Part shown: positions 8,672 to 17,067 of the stretch, piece after piece
How positions within the stretch are numbered: the first letter of the stretch is position 1
Layout of the letters: every line of letters begins with the position of its first letter
Source of the DNA: Streptomyces flavochromogenes
GTDB taxonomy: Bacteria; Actinomycetota; Actinomycetes; Streptomycetales; Streptomycetaceae
DNA: 64,000 bases
Direction of reading: 5' to 3'
Assembly (NCBI RefSeq): GCF_000717595.1
Contig: NZ_JNZO01000026.1
Coordinates: 1-64,000, forward strand
Made by a program: the position numbers and the translations under genes
Notes under the pieces: model-generated
Told to the model about the DNA's origin: nothing
The model's database searches: none
What the model saw: the letters and a program-made list of their open reading frames with translations, nothing else

Positions 8672-9559
8672 TCACCCCCGCGCCGCCCGCAGGATCCGCG
8701 CCACCTCCACCTGCTCTCCGTCCAGCCCCGGCTCCCCGTCCTCCACGTCCCACAGCCCGTTCTGCAGCACCCGCCCCAGCGTCCACGCCACCGCCCTCCC
8801 CCGGTCGCCGACGACCTCGGCGAGGAGGTCGAAGCGCCACAGGACGTCGGCCGGGTCGAAGCGGTCCATCAGGGCCGGCAGCAGGTCGAAGCCCGGGTCG
8901 CCCGCGAGCGGCTTGGGGTCGATCGCCAGCCACGGTTCGCGCTCGGCCGCGAGGACGTTCCCGAGGTGCAGGTCCCAGTGGAGCAGCCGGTCGCCCGGTT
9001 CGCCCGCCACCTCCCGTACGGCCGCCGCGCAGTCCCGCAGCACCGCCGCGTCCTCCGCGCCGAGGCGTCCGGCCGCGTCCGGCACGTCCGCGAGCATCCC
9101 GGCCGCGATGTCGCCGAGTCCCCGCAGCCCCTCCGGCGCCGGCAGCGCCACCAGCCGGGCGAGCAGCCCCGCGACGACGCCCATCGCCTCCCGCGTGTCG
9201 GCGACGGAGCTCAGCGGCCGGGCCTCGTCGAGCCTTTCGAGGAGCATCGTCCCCGTACCGGCGTCGTGGTCGAGGAGCCGCACGACGCCGCCGCCGTCCC
9301 AGGCGCGCAGCCCGACCGGCTCCCCCTCGGTCTCATCGTCGAGGATCTGCATCTTCAGCGCGGCCGGCATGCCGTCCGTGACCCGCTCCACGGGCAGCAC
9401 CAGCGACGCCATGCCGTACATGGAGGGCCCGGTGACCCGCAGCCCCCACCGGTCGAGGAACTCCTCGGCCCGTTCCGGCAGGCCGGCGACGAACGCCCGT
9501 CCCGCCTCCCCGTTGTACTTCACCTGAGACGCGACGAGTCGGTCCGGTACGTGAATCAC
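8672..9559 (-). CDS. APH(6)-type aminoglycoside/hydroxyurea phosphotransferase
   Basis: 295 aa. Kinase C-lobe motif LLHWDLHLGNVLAAEREPWL supplies the catalytic Asp and the metal-binding Asn; LAIDPKPLAGDPGFDLLP is the DFD-equivalent. This combination is typical of streptomycin 6-kinase and hydroxyurea phosphotransferase relatives. Many Streptomyces carry chromosomal copies outside any antibiotic cluster, and none of the neighbours are biosynthetic, so resistance activity should not be assumed. Confidence 0.8.
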   Translation of the reverse strand: MIHVPDRLVASQVKYNGEAGRAFVAGLPERAEEFLDRWGLRVTGPSMYGMASLVLPVERVTDGMPAALKMQILDDETEGEPVGLRAWDGGGVVRLLDHDAGTGTMLLERLDEARPLSSVADTREAMGVVAGLLARLVALPAPEGLRGLGDIAAGMLADVPDAAGRLGAEDAAVLRDCAAAVREVAGEPGDRLLHWDLHLGNVLAAEREPWLAIDPKPLAGDPGFDLLPALMDRFDPADVLWRFDLLAEVVGDRGRAVAWTLGRVLQNGLWDVEDGEPGLDGEQVEVARILRAARG

Positions 9560-9568
9560 CCCACGACC

Positions 9569-9837
9569 CTAGACACCCGCGTCGCGCAGCGCCTCCGAGA
9601 ATCGGGCCGCGTCGTACAGGGCGTCCCCGCCCGGCGCTGCGAGGCGAAGACGACGATCTTCGTACCGTCCACGGCCGCGGGAAGCTTCGCGAGCACGTCC
9701 GCGTGCCCCTCCGGAGCCACCGTCACCACGGCGGCCTCCGACGCCCCCCCTCCGAACACCCCACCGCCGCAAGGCCGATGAGACCTGCCGAGACAGCCGC
9801 GGCCACCAGGCGCCGGGTCCTGCGCACGGGCAAGGGA
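9569..9837 (-). pseudogene. Small lipoprotein gene with two frameshifts
   Basis: The first frame encodes a lipoprotein signal (RRTRRLVAAAVSAGLIGLAA, then VGCSEGG with the lipobox Cys). At a run of seven G's the sense reading jumps frame into EAAVVTVAPEGHADVLAKLP and TKIVVFAS. It jumps again into GGDALYDAARFSEALRDAGV before the stop at 9569. No single frame joins these parts. GTG at 9837 (or TTG just before) follows AAGGA. Either a decayed gene or sequencing indels. Confidence 0.6.
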
Positions 9838-9997
9838 GAGTCCTTCCGGAGCGACGGAATCCGTAGCGGCCACACGTGTGCCGTCCACCCTCGAAGCCAG
9901 GCCGGGCCCCCTCCGGGAATCGTCGCCGAAGGACCCGTATCCACAGGACCAAGGCCCCCGGTAACCTCCCGCCCACGCACCCGGAAGAGGGATACAC

Positions 9998-11386
9998 ATG
10001 AGTACGGTCAACGGCGGCATCTCGTTCTGGTACGCACAGGACGGCGCCCCCGATCCCCGCGAACCGCTCCCCGGCGACACCACCGCCGACGTCTGCATCG
10101 TCGGCGGCGGCTACACGGGCCTGTGGACCGCCTACTACCTCAAGAAGGCCGTCCCCTTCCTCAACATCACCGTCCTGGAGGCGAAGTTCTGCGGGTACGG
10201 CGCCTCCGGCCGCAACGGCGGCTGGCTCTACAACGGCATCGCCGGCCGCGACCGCTACGCCAAGCTCCACGGCCACGAGGCCGCCGTCCGCCTCCAGCAG
10301 GCCATGAACGCCACCGTCACCGAGGTCCTCGACGTCTGCGAGACCGAGAAGATCGAGGCCGACCAGCACCGCGGCGGCGTCCTGGAGGTCGCCCTCTCCC
10401 CCGCCCAGCTGGCCCGCCTCAAGGACTTCCACGCGGTCGAGACCGCCTTCGGCGAGACGGACCGGGAGATGTACGGCGCCCGCGAGACCTCCGACCGCAT
10501 CCGCGTCACCGGCGCCGTCGGCTCCTCCTGGACCCCGCACGGCGCCCGCCTGCACCCGGTGAAACTGGTGAAGGGCCTCGCGGCGGCCGTCGAGGCGCTC
10601 GGCGTCACCATCCACGAGTCGACCCCGGTCACCGAGATCAAGCCGAAGCACGCGGTCACCCCGTACGGCACGGTCCGAGCCCCGTACATCCTGCGCTGCA
10701 CCGAGGGCTTCACGGCCTCCCTCGCCGGCCAGCGCCGCACCTGGCTCCCGATGAACTCCTCGATGATCGCCACCGAGCCGCTCACCGACGCACAGTGGGA
10801 GTCGATCGGCTGGGCCGGCCGCGAGACCCTCGGCGACATGGCGCACGCCTACATGTACGCCCAGCGCACCGCCGACGGCCGCATCGCCCTGGGCGGCCGG
10901 GGAGTCCCGTACCGCTTCGGCTCGAAGACGGACAACGACGGTCGCACCCAGCCCCGGACGATCGAGGCACTCCGCGACGTCCTGGTCCGCTTCTTCCCCC
11001 AGCTGGCGGGTGTACGGGTGGACCACGCCTGGTCCGGCGTCCTCGGCGTCCCGCGCGACTGGTGCGCCACGGTCACCCTGGACCGCTCGACGGGCCTGGG
11101 CTGGGCGGGCGGCTACGTCGGCTCGGGCGTCGCGACGGCGAACCTCGCGGCCCGCACCCTGCGCGACCTCATCCAGCAGGACTCGGGCCAGTCGGGCCCG
11201 ACCGACCTCACGGCCCTCCCCTGGGTCAACCACAAGGTCCGCAAGTGGGAGCCCGAGCCACTGCGCTGGCTGGGGGTGCAGACGATGTACGCGGCCTTCC
11301 GGGGCGCGGACCGCCGCGAGGCGACGGGCCACGCGGCGACGACGGACAGGGTGGCGATCCTGGCGAACCGTGTGAGCGGCCGCTGA
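9998..11386 (+). CDS. DadA-type FAD-dependent amine/amino-acid oxidase
   Basis: 462 aa. GGG motif DVCIVGGGYTGLWTAYYLKK near residue 30, then the family signature FCGYGASGRNGGWLYNGIAG. It is most like gamma-glutamylputrescine oxidases and other DAO-family proteins. The C-terminal flavin contact region is GWAGGYVGSGVATANLAART. It has no exporter or signal and is cytoplasmic. The genes on both sides run towards it or are pseudo, so it forms a single transcription unit. Substrate unknown. Confidence 0.8.
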   Translation: MSTVNGGISFWYAQDGAPDPREPLPGDTTADVCIVGGGYTGLWTAYYLKKAVPFLNITVLEAKFCGYGASGRNGGWLYNGIAGRDRYAKLHGHEAAVRLQQAMNATVTEVLDVCETEKIEADQHRGGVLEVALSPAQLARLKDFHAVETAFGETDREMYGARETSDRIRVTGAVGSSWTPHGARLHPVKLVKGLAAAVEALGVTIHESTPVTEIKPKHAVTPYGTVRAPYILRCTEGFTASLAGQRRTWLPMNSSMIATEPLTDAQWESIGWAGRETLGDMAHAYMYAQRTADGRIALGGRGVPYRFGSKTDNDGRTQPRTIEALRDVLVRFFPQLAGVRVDHAWSGVLGVPRDWCATVTLDRSTGLGWAGGYVGSGVATANLAARTLRDLIQQDSGQSGPTDLTALPWVNHKVRKWEPEPLRWLGVQTMYAAFRGADRREATGHAATTDRVAILANRVSGR

Positions 11387-11430
11387 GACCGCGCTCCTCG
11401 GCCCTCACCCCTCGCCCTCACCCCTCGCTC

Positions 11431-13542
11431 TCACTCCACGTCGATGCCGAAGTCCCCGACAAGCTCCTCCAGCCCGCCCCGGTACCCCTTCCCGCCGAGG
11501 ACGAAGTCCCAGTCGCCGCCGGAGCGCCTCCGGAAGGACCCGAGGACGAGCGCGGTCTCGCCGGGGCGGCCGTCGGAGACGACGAGCCGGTCGAGCTCGG
11601 CGCCGGAGTCGTCCCGCAGCCGGATGCCGGCGTCGGTGAACCCGCCGAGGTCGGCGTCCGGATTGACCTCGGGGTCGACGGCGGCGACGAGCACGAGCCG
11701 GTCGGCGGAAGCCGGCAGGGCGTCGAAACCGACCCGGACGGCCGCCCGGTCGCCGGGCGGGGCGGCGACCATGGCGACGGAACCGTCGGGCGTGGCGGGG
11801 TTGTTGAAGAAGACGAACCACTCGTCGCCGAGTACCCGCTGACCGGAACAGACGAGCGCGCAGACGTCGAGCGCGGCGGACCCGGACCAGTCCATCCCGA
11901 GGAGATTGAAGTCGGCGTCGGCCTCGGCGGTGGGGGCGGCGACGGGCGCGGCGGAAGCGACGGGGGACGCGGGCGACGCGGGCGTCGTCCCGGCCCCCAG
12001 GCGCCCGCGAAGTCCGTGCTGGTGCAGCAGATCGACGAGCTCGACGCCGGAGATCAGGGTCAGCGGCTTGCCGTTGGCGAAGGTGTAGGAGCCGGGCCCG
12101 AACCCGGACGTGGTGACCAGGACACCCTTGTTGGCGCCCGCGCTCTGCACGGTCCCGAAGAGGTCGCGTACGGCGGAGGGCGGAACGGTGTTCCGGTACC
12201 GCTTCACCTGGACGAGGATCGACCCGCCGCTGATGGGGTCGGGGTCGAGGGCCTCGACGTCGACGCCGCCGTCGTTGGACCGCTGGGTGGTGACCGCCTG
12301 AAGGCCCCGGGCCCGGAAGAGCTGGGCGACGAGCCCCTCGAAGGCGATCGGATCCATGGCGAGCAGATCGGGCTCGTCCCCGTCCCCCTGCACGACGACC
12401 TCGGCCCCGACCTGCTCGGGAGTCCACAGGGGGGCGACGGCCACGCGTTCGTCGGGCTTGGCGGAGAGCCGGCCGCCGAGGGCGCCGGTCACGCACTCCA
12501 CGGCCCCGACGAACTCCAGGTTGAGCCGCTCGAAGACGTCCCGCCCGACGGCGACGGAGGCGACGCAGACGCGCCCGGCGAGCCCGGTGGCGGGATCCAC
12601 GCCCCCGACGTACCCGTTGAGGGTGACGGCCTCCAGGGCGCCGGAGCGATCGGCGCGGAAGAGCTCGTGCAGGGCGAGGAGAACGCTCTGGGCGAGCACG
12701 TCGCGATAAAGGGCGCGCCGCTGGGTCACGGGCCGGGGAACGTCCTTCTCCTGATCGGTACTGAAAAGGTATTTGACCCCCTTGGCCTCGGGAACGACCT
12801 CGTACCCGGGCAGGTCCCAGTCGAGTACGAGCCGGCGTCGGCCGCGCTCGTAGGCGGCGGACACCTCGCGGGGGAAGCCCTCGGGCCAGGCGGTGGAGGC
12901 GAAGAGCACGGCGGAGAAGAACTCGACGACCGTCTCGGCATCGCCGCCGCCGAGGGCGACCTCGGTCCCGGCGACCCCACGGTTGTGCGCACGTATCTCG
13001 TCGAGCCGGGCGGCGGCCCATTCGTCGTACGCCCTCCGGTAGGCGGCCAACTGCTCGACGCGCCGCGCCTCAGCGGCCTGGGCGGCATACCAGTCCCGCT
13101 CGAACCGGGCACGCGCGTCCCGCTCGGCCTGGGCCCGTCCCGAGACGGTCCAGGAGGCCTCGGGCCGATAGAACCGCTGATCGGGCATGGGTACGGGCTC
13201 CCCGAGCGGCCCGGGCGAGAACGGCTCGATGCTCTCGGCCCTCCGCAGCGTGTCGACACTGAAGGCGGGCGCCCGGCACCCGGCGGCCAACAACCCCTCG
13301 AGCACCTGCACCCGCGCGTCCAACTCCTGGGTCCGCCGGAGGGCGTCGGCCTCGCGCTGCTGCCGGTACGCGGCCTTCTGCTCCCGCTGCATCCGGGCGA
13401 CGTCCCGCTCGTACGCCCGCTGCACCCGCTCGGCATCCCGCTGCTGCCGCAGCACGGCCTGATGCTGTCCCTCCCGCTGCCGCTGCGCCACCCGCTGCTG
13501 CTCGGCCCACACCCCGATCAGCCCCCCGGAACGCCGCCCCAT
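11431..13542 (-). CDS. Coiled-coil / Mrr-type restriction nuclease / TerD fusion protein
   Basis: 703 aa with ATG at 13542. Three parts are visible. Residues 10-200 are Gln/Arg/Glu-rich and predicted coiled coil. Residues ~395-500 form a PD-(D/E)XK nuclease of the Mrr_cat type: DPIAFEGLVAQLFRARGLQA, the Asp in NDGGVDVEAL, Q-x-K in ILVQVKRYRNTVPP, and VLVTTSGFGPGSYTFA. Residues ~544-703 are a TerD domain: LGMDWSGSAALDVCALVCSG, FVFFNNPATPDGSVAM, GGKGYRGGLEELVGDFGIDV. TerD domains bind calcium in tellurite/stress systems, and fusions of Ter domains with DNA-processing nucleases have been described. A stress- or phage-defence effector is likely. The membrane-protein gene 154 bp upstream is on the same strand. 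Confidence 0.8.
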   Translation of the reverse strand: MGRRSGGLIGVWAEQQRVAQRQREGQHQAVLRQQRDAERVQRAYERDVARMQREQKAAYRQQREADALRRTQELDARVQVLEGLLAAGCRAPAFSVDTLRRAESIEPFSPGPLGEPVPMPDQRFYRPEASWTVSGRAQAERDARARFERDWYAAQAAEARRVEQLAAYRRAYDEWAAARLDEIRAHNRGVAGTEVALGGGDAETVVEFFSAVLFASTAWPEGFPREVSAAYERGRRRLVLDWDLPGYEVVPEAKGVKYLFSTDQEKDVPRPVTQRRALYRDVLAQSVLLALHELFRADRSGALEAVTLNGYVGGVDPATGLAGRVCVASVAVGRDVFERLNLEFVGAVECVTGALGGRLSAKPDERVAVAPLWTPEQVGAEVVVQGDGDEPDLLAMDPIAFEGLVAQLFRARGLQAVTTQRSNDGGVDVEALDPDPISGGSILVQVKRYRNTVPPSAVRDLFGTVQSAGANKGVLVTTSGFGPGSYTFANGKPLTLISGVELVDLLHQHGLRGRLGAGTTPASPASPVASAAPVAAPTAEADADFNLLGMDWSGSAALDVCALVCSGQRVLGDEWFVFFNNPATPDGSVAMVAAPPGDRAAVRVGFDALPASADRLVLVAAVDPEVNPDADLGGFTDAGIRLRDDSGAELDRLVVSDGRPGETALVLGSFRRRSGGDWDFVLGGKGYRGGLEELVGDFGIDVE

Positions 13543-13696
13543 CAGCCCCACCCCTCCCGCAGAACACCCCAGCCACCAGTACGCCCCCGTAAGGACCAAG
13601 TGTCCCGGACCAAGACCGTCCGGGACACAGGAACGACGGGCACGGGTGCGCGACGACGGGCACCGGTGCGGTACGACGACATCGCGCACGCCCGGC

Positions 13697-15172
13697 TCAG
13701 GGCTGCTCCGCCTGTTTCAGCAGCCCCTTGACGGACACCTCCGAGTTGACACTGACCCAGCCGAGGCCGTACCTCTCGGCCTCTCTCCGAGTCTCGCCGT
13801 CGTCCAGCTCCCCGTACATTTCCTCGATCGACGGGCTTTTCTCCCGACCCGTGAGATTGACCGAGGTGACGAATCCCTCCGTGACCTCCGTCGGCGACCA
13901 GAACGCCACCACATATCGCGGCTTGCGCGTCACGTTGATCAAGTTGGTGTTGTAGCGCACTCTGCTGTGGTAAATGACGTACTCGCCGCAGTCGTCGGGT
14001 GCGCAGCGCCCACCGTCCGCCTCGACCCAGGAGAGGTCGGCGTAGATCTCGTCATCGAGCTTTCCCCGGTCCTGCCGGAGGAAGGTGAACGAGAGAACGG
14101 CGTCCAGCGTCTCGAACCTCGTGTCCTTGGGAAGGGTGATCACCCGCTCCATCTTGAACTCCTCCCCGATGTCCAAGGTCGACCCAGGTCCCTGGAACTG
14201 CCCCGATGCGATGATCTCAGGGACGAGCCCCCTCGCGAAGGCCTGGGCGTCGGCGCTCCATTCGATGTCCCCCTCGTCGGTTTTCCACTCCTCCATGCCG
14301 AGACCGTCCCGGGCGAACTCCGTCATGTATCCGGTGACCGTGTAGTCGTCGACGACGAGGTACACCGGAATCCCGCCTGCGTTCTTCGCGTAGAGCTTCA
14401 GGGGGACGTGGATGTAGGGCGAATCGGCATCCGCCTGCGGTTTCCCGAAATCCGCCCTCAGGACGAAGTGCAGGGGAGCGGCGATGGGTTGGTACAGAAT
14501 CGAGTACCCCAGGCTGACCGCGGTCAGCGTCGCCGTGACGGTGACACCTGCCGCGAACCTCCTGGGGTGCGGTATCCCTCGCCACACCTTCTCGTGGACG
14601 AGGACGTGGAGGGCCCACAGCGACCAGAGCCACAGCGCGAGAAAGACGACGACCGCGCGGATGAACTCCCTCTCCTGCAGCCACAGGAACAGGAGCAGAG
14701 TCGTGGTGGCCAGCGCCATGAGCACGCCGAGCAGGACCAGCGCTCCGGACAGCCTGACCTGCCGGCGGCCCCAGTGGTCGACGACCGCGGGCAACGCGGC
14801 CGCCTGAACCACGCCGGCCAACAGGAACAGAACACCGACCAGCCGTTGCGCGAAGGTCAGCGCCCCCAGCGCGTCGGCCCAGCCGATGACGAAATGGAGG
14901 CCGATCGAGCCGAGCAGTCCCACGATCATGAGGCCGATGACCAGGTGCCGCCTCCAGCCGCGGTCGTCGGGCCAGCAGTTGCTGTCACCGCCACGCCAGT
15001 GAACGCGCGAACGGTCGTCGAGATCCAGGTCGTCGGGGTAGCCCAGCCGGCCGAGCACCTTCCGCAACTCGCGAAGCGACCAGGCGCTGCCCACCGACTT
15101 GCCATGAATGGTGATCCGACGCAGACCGCGCCGGTCAGGCGGCTCGACGACCACCCAAGGTCGTATGCCCAT
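13697..15172 (-). CDS. Polytopic membrane protein with large C-terminal extracytoplasmic domain
   Basis: 491 aa; ATG at 15172. A soluble N-terminus of about 70 residues is followed by five or six hydrophobic segments up to ~residue 215, for example HLVIGLMIVGLLGSIGLHFV and LSGALVLLGVLMALATTTLL. The remaining ~275 residues are soluble and contain a Cys pair in GRCAPDDCGEYVIYHS. I do not recognise the family. GC content and codon use look slightly less extreme than in flanking core genes. It lies upstream of the nuclease-TerD gene in the same direction and could be its partner; that is inference. Confidence 0.65.
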   Translation of the reverse strand: MGIRPWVVVEPPDRRGLRRITIHGKSVGSAWSLRELRKVLGRLGYPDDLDLDDRSRVHWRGGDSNCWPDDRGWRRHLVIGLMIVGLLGSIGLHFVIGWADALGALTFAQRLVGVLFLLAGVVQAAALPAVVDHWGRRQVRLSGALVLLGVLMALATTTLLLFLWLQEREFIRAVVVFLALWLWSLWALHVLVHEKVWRGIPHPRRFAAGVTVTATLTAVSLGYSILYQPIAAPLHFVLRADFGKPQADADSPYIHVPLKLYAKNAGGIPVYLVVDDYTVTGYMTEFARDGLGMEEWKTDEGDIEWSADAQAFARGLVPEIIASGQFQGPGSTLDIGEEFKMERVITLPKDTRFETLDAVLSFTFLRQDRGKLDDEIYADLSWVEADGGRCAPDDCGEYVIYHSRVRYNTNLINVTRKPRYVVAFWSPTEVTEGFVTSVNLTGREKSPSIEEMYGELDDGETRREAERYGLGWVSVNSEVSVKGLLKQAEQP

Positions 15173-15371
15173 GACCCCACCCTCGACGCCCCACCCGCCA
15201 TGTGCACGCCGAACTGCTGCGTTGGACTGAATCGAGCCCCGCACTGCCGGGCGCCACAAGGCTCCCGTGACGACCATCGGACTCGCCACTCTGTGCACTC
15301 ACCCGATTACCTAACGCTAGGATCGCGGGCGTCGCCGCGGCTATGCGGCGGACCGAGAGAGGGGCACCTGA

Positions 15372-15665
15372 ATGGCCATCATCGTCACCTTCGACCTCCC
15401 TGGCGCCGGGCAGGAGCTGTACGACGCGGTCATCGCGCGCGTGACCGACGGGCAAGGCTTCACACAGTTCGCGGACCTGGGAAACCCGGGCCTCGTCTCG
15501 CACGCGGCGGGACCGGTCGACGGAGGGTTCCGCGTGACCGAGGTCTGGGAGAGCGCGGAGGCCCTCGAAACCCACGCGAAGACCTTCGGCCCCATCCTGG
15601 CCGACCTCGGCCACGCCGACGTCCAGCCCACGATCATCCCGGCCCACAACGTCGTGGTCCGCTAG
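15372..15665 (+). CDS. Small ABM-fold-like protein (97 aa)
   Basis: MAIIVTFDLPGAGQELYDAV and FRVTEVWESAEALETHAKTF resemble the antibiotic-biosynthesis-monooxygenase ferredoxin-like fold seen in many small Streptomyces proteins. GAGAGGGG lies upstream of the ATG. A strong hairpin terminator follows 26 bases after the stop. No cofactor motif; function unknown. Confidence 0.7.
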   Translation: MAIIVTFDLPGAGQELYDAVIARVTDGQGFTQFADLGNPGLVSHAAGPVDGGFRVTEVWESAEALETHAKTFGPILADLGHADVQPTIIPAHNVVVR

Positions 15666-15691
15666 GACCGTTCACCACCACCCCGAACGCC

Positions 15692-15725
15692 GAAGACCCC
15701 CGACCACGATCGGTCGGGGGTCTTC
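15692..15725. terminator. Bidirectional hairpin terminator, copy 1
   Basis: A 14-bp perfect stem: GAAGACCCCCGACC (15692-15705), loop ACGATC, GGTCGGGGGTCTTC (15712-15725). An almost identical hairpin sits at 16697-16732. Confidence 0.85.
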
Positions 15726-15736
15726 ACCGTCAAGCA

Positions 15737-15754
15737 CCCTGTCGAGTTCGGACC
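15737..15754. other. Degenerate tRNA-Thr 3'-end (relict attachment site)
   Basis: CCCTGTCGAGTTCGGACC matches 16 of 18 bases of the T-arm/acceptor part of the 43-bp att repeat (CCCTGTCGGGTTCGAACC). As at the intact copy, it follows directly after the hairpin terminator. This suggests an older att site from an earlier insertion into the same tRNA. Confidence 0.5.
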
Positions 15755-15860
15755 ATGCGGCCGAACTGCGGCAGGAACGTGTCGGCGGAGTGCGGTCCAC
15801 GCCCTGCCGCCTTCTCCAGCCGGGCACTCTCCCTTGCAACGGCAGCCCCGTCCTGGGCCT

Positions 15861-16175
15861 CTAACGGCCGTCCTGCCCGGGCACAAGGACACGGTGAGCC
15901 GCCCAGCCGGCTGGGGTGAGCTCCCAAGGATCCCCATGCCGCTCGTAAGGCTTGAGAAGGCCTGCCTTGACCATTCGGTTCCGCTGCCAAGCGGTTCGGT
16001 TCTCCCACTTGACTTCTCCGTTGGACGGTTGCGGCAAGTGGTCGGTCTCGGTCAACTGGGACCCGTATCGCTCTTCGATCCTCCGAAGCACGGACCGCTT
16101 GGAACCCGCACCGCCCATCTCACCCAGCGTTGCGAGGAGCCAACGGCCGAGTACCTCATGGGGTGTCAGCTGCAT
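15861..16175 (-). CDS. Mrr_N-like winged-helix protein (104 aa)
   Basis: ATG at 16175. The protein is essentially one domain: LTPHEVLGRWLLATLGEMGG, RRIEERYGSQLTETD, VKWENRTAWQRNRMVKAGLL, ending DPWELTPAGWAAHRVL. This is the winged-helix pattern found at the N-terminus of Mrr restriction proteins, but no nuclease domain follows. It may be a free-standing regulator or the surviving part of a truncated Mrr gene. It lies in the 1-kb scar between the two hairpin/att copies. Confidence 0.6.
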   Translation of the reverse strand: MQLTPHEVLGRWLLATLGEMGGAGSKRSVLRRIEERYGSQLTETDHLPQPSNGEVKWENRTAWQRNRMVKAGLLKPYERHGDPWELTPAGWAAHRVLVPGQDGR

Positions 16176-16262
16176 GGCGCCGATCGTAGGATGCCGCGCC
16201 GGCCGGTGTGGCGCCCTTTGCCGACAAAGTGGCCAGGCCCTAGATGTATTGATCACGAGCGT

Positions 16263-16667
16263 TGTTGACACTGGTCTGGTCTTGAACATGGCGAAGACCT
16301 CCGGTGTGGTGGGAGCTGTCTAGGAACTCACCTCACGGAGGTCTTCGTGGCCCACCGTAATGCCCGGTTGACCGTCTTTGTCTGCTCGGGGCGCCCGGTC
16401 GCTCATGTGGCCGCCGAGATGGGCATATCGCGGGCCACGGCCCACAAGTGGATCCGCCGGTGGCGGGCCGAGGGTGAGGCGGGTATGCACGACCGGTCGA
16501 GCCGGCCTCGCACGACGCCGCACCGGACCGCGGCCGCGGTGGAAGACCGCGCCCGCGACCTGCGGCAGAGCCGTAAGCCTGGCTTGCCGGAACCGGGTGG
16601 TACCGGGAAGAGCTCGCTCGGTGGAACGACTCCTCAGCGACGGTGTCCAAGGCCCGGCCGTCCCTGA
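16263..16667 (+). mobile_element. IS481-family insertion sequence, left-end remnant
   Basis: Begins with a TGTTGACA-type end near 16263, followed by the truncated transposase reading frame at 16347. A perfect 12-bp inverted repeat (CGAAGACCTCCG at 16292-16303, CGGAGGTCTTCG at 16336-16347) places the GGAGG ribosome site inside a hairpin stem. Such a hairpin can block transposase translation from read-through transcripts. No right end or catalytic DDE region remains. Confidence 0.6.
16347..16667 (+). pseudogene. IS481 transposase N-terminal fragment
   Basis: GTG at 16347 gives MAHRNARLT, then GRPVAHVAAEMGISRATAHK and RSSRPRTTPHRT. This is the N-terminal HTH/leucine-zipper domain of IS481 transposases. 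A few residues between the opening and the HTH are missing compared with the usual family start. After about 75 residues the reading dissolves (PGLPEPGGTGKSS), and the DDE catalytic core is absent. Confidence 0.75.
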
Positions 16668-16696
16668 GCGCAGCCGCTGATGTCACCCGTGGATGC

Positions 16697-16732
16697 CGAA
16701 GACCCCCAACCATGATCGGTCGGGGGTCTTCG
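16697..16732. terminator. Hairpin terminator, copy 2, next to the left att site
   Basis: CGAAGACCCCCAACC (16697-16711) pairs with GGTCGGGGGTCTTCG (16718-16732) with one mismatch. It repeats the hairpin at 15692 with very few changes and lies 13 bases left of the 43-bp att repeat. It probably ended tRNA-Thr transcription before the insertion. Confidence 0.8.
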
Positions 16733-16745
16733 ACGTTCCTGCCTG

Positions 16746-16788
16746 GAGCCCCCTGTCGGGTTCGAACCGACGACCCCCGCTTTACAAG
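16746..16788. repeat. Distal att site (43-bp copy of tRNA-Thr 3' half)
   Basis: A 43-bp sequence from GAGCCCCCTG to CTTTACAAG is identical to 31947-31989. It covers the acceptor 3' strand, T-arm, variable loop and part of the anticodon arm. After base 16788 the tRNA match ends, so this is not a tRNA gene. It marks the distal end of the integrated element. Confidence 0.95.
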
Positions 16789-17067
16789 TCCGTGGCGGAC
16801 GATCGCTTGGCCTGCGGAGGACCATCCACAGGTCCCTGACCAGCCAGTTTGGCGTCATGGACTGTCGTCGACTACCCCGGACTATCACTGAGTGATGTGT
16901 ACGGCACGCGTACTGCCACGGAGCATCTATCGCTCCGGATGAGTTGCTTTTCGACTCGCGTACTCGTAGAGTCGACTCGTCGGCCCCCGGAAATGGGGGC
17001 GGCCCCGGCCGGTGCGTCAACACCGGACTCGAGGCCTAGGAACGACCCTTCGAGAGAGGGACGAACC

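Noticed and set aside
8672..9559. Antibiotic-resistance gene call for the APH-like kinase
   Set aside because: No biosynthetic cluster or mobile context is present; related chromosomal kinases often do not confer resistance.
16746..16788. Second tRNA-Thr gene
   Set aside because: The match stops inside the anticodon arm after 43 bases; no acceptor 5' strand or D-arm follows.
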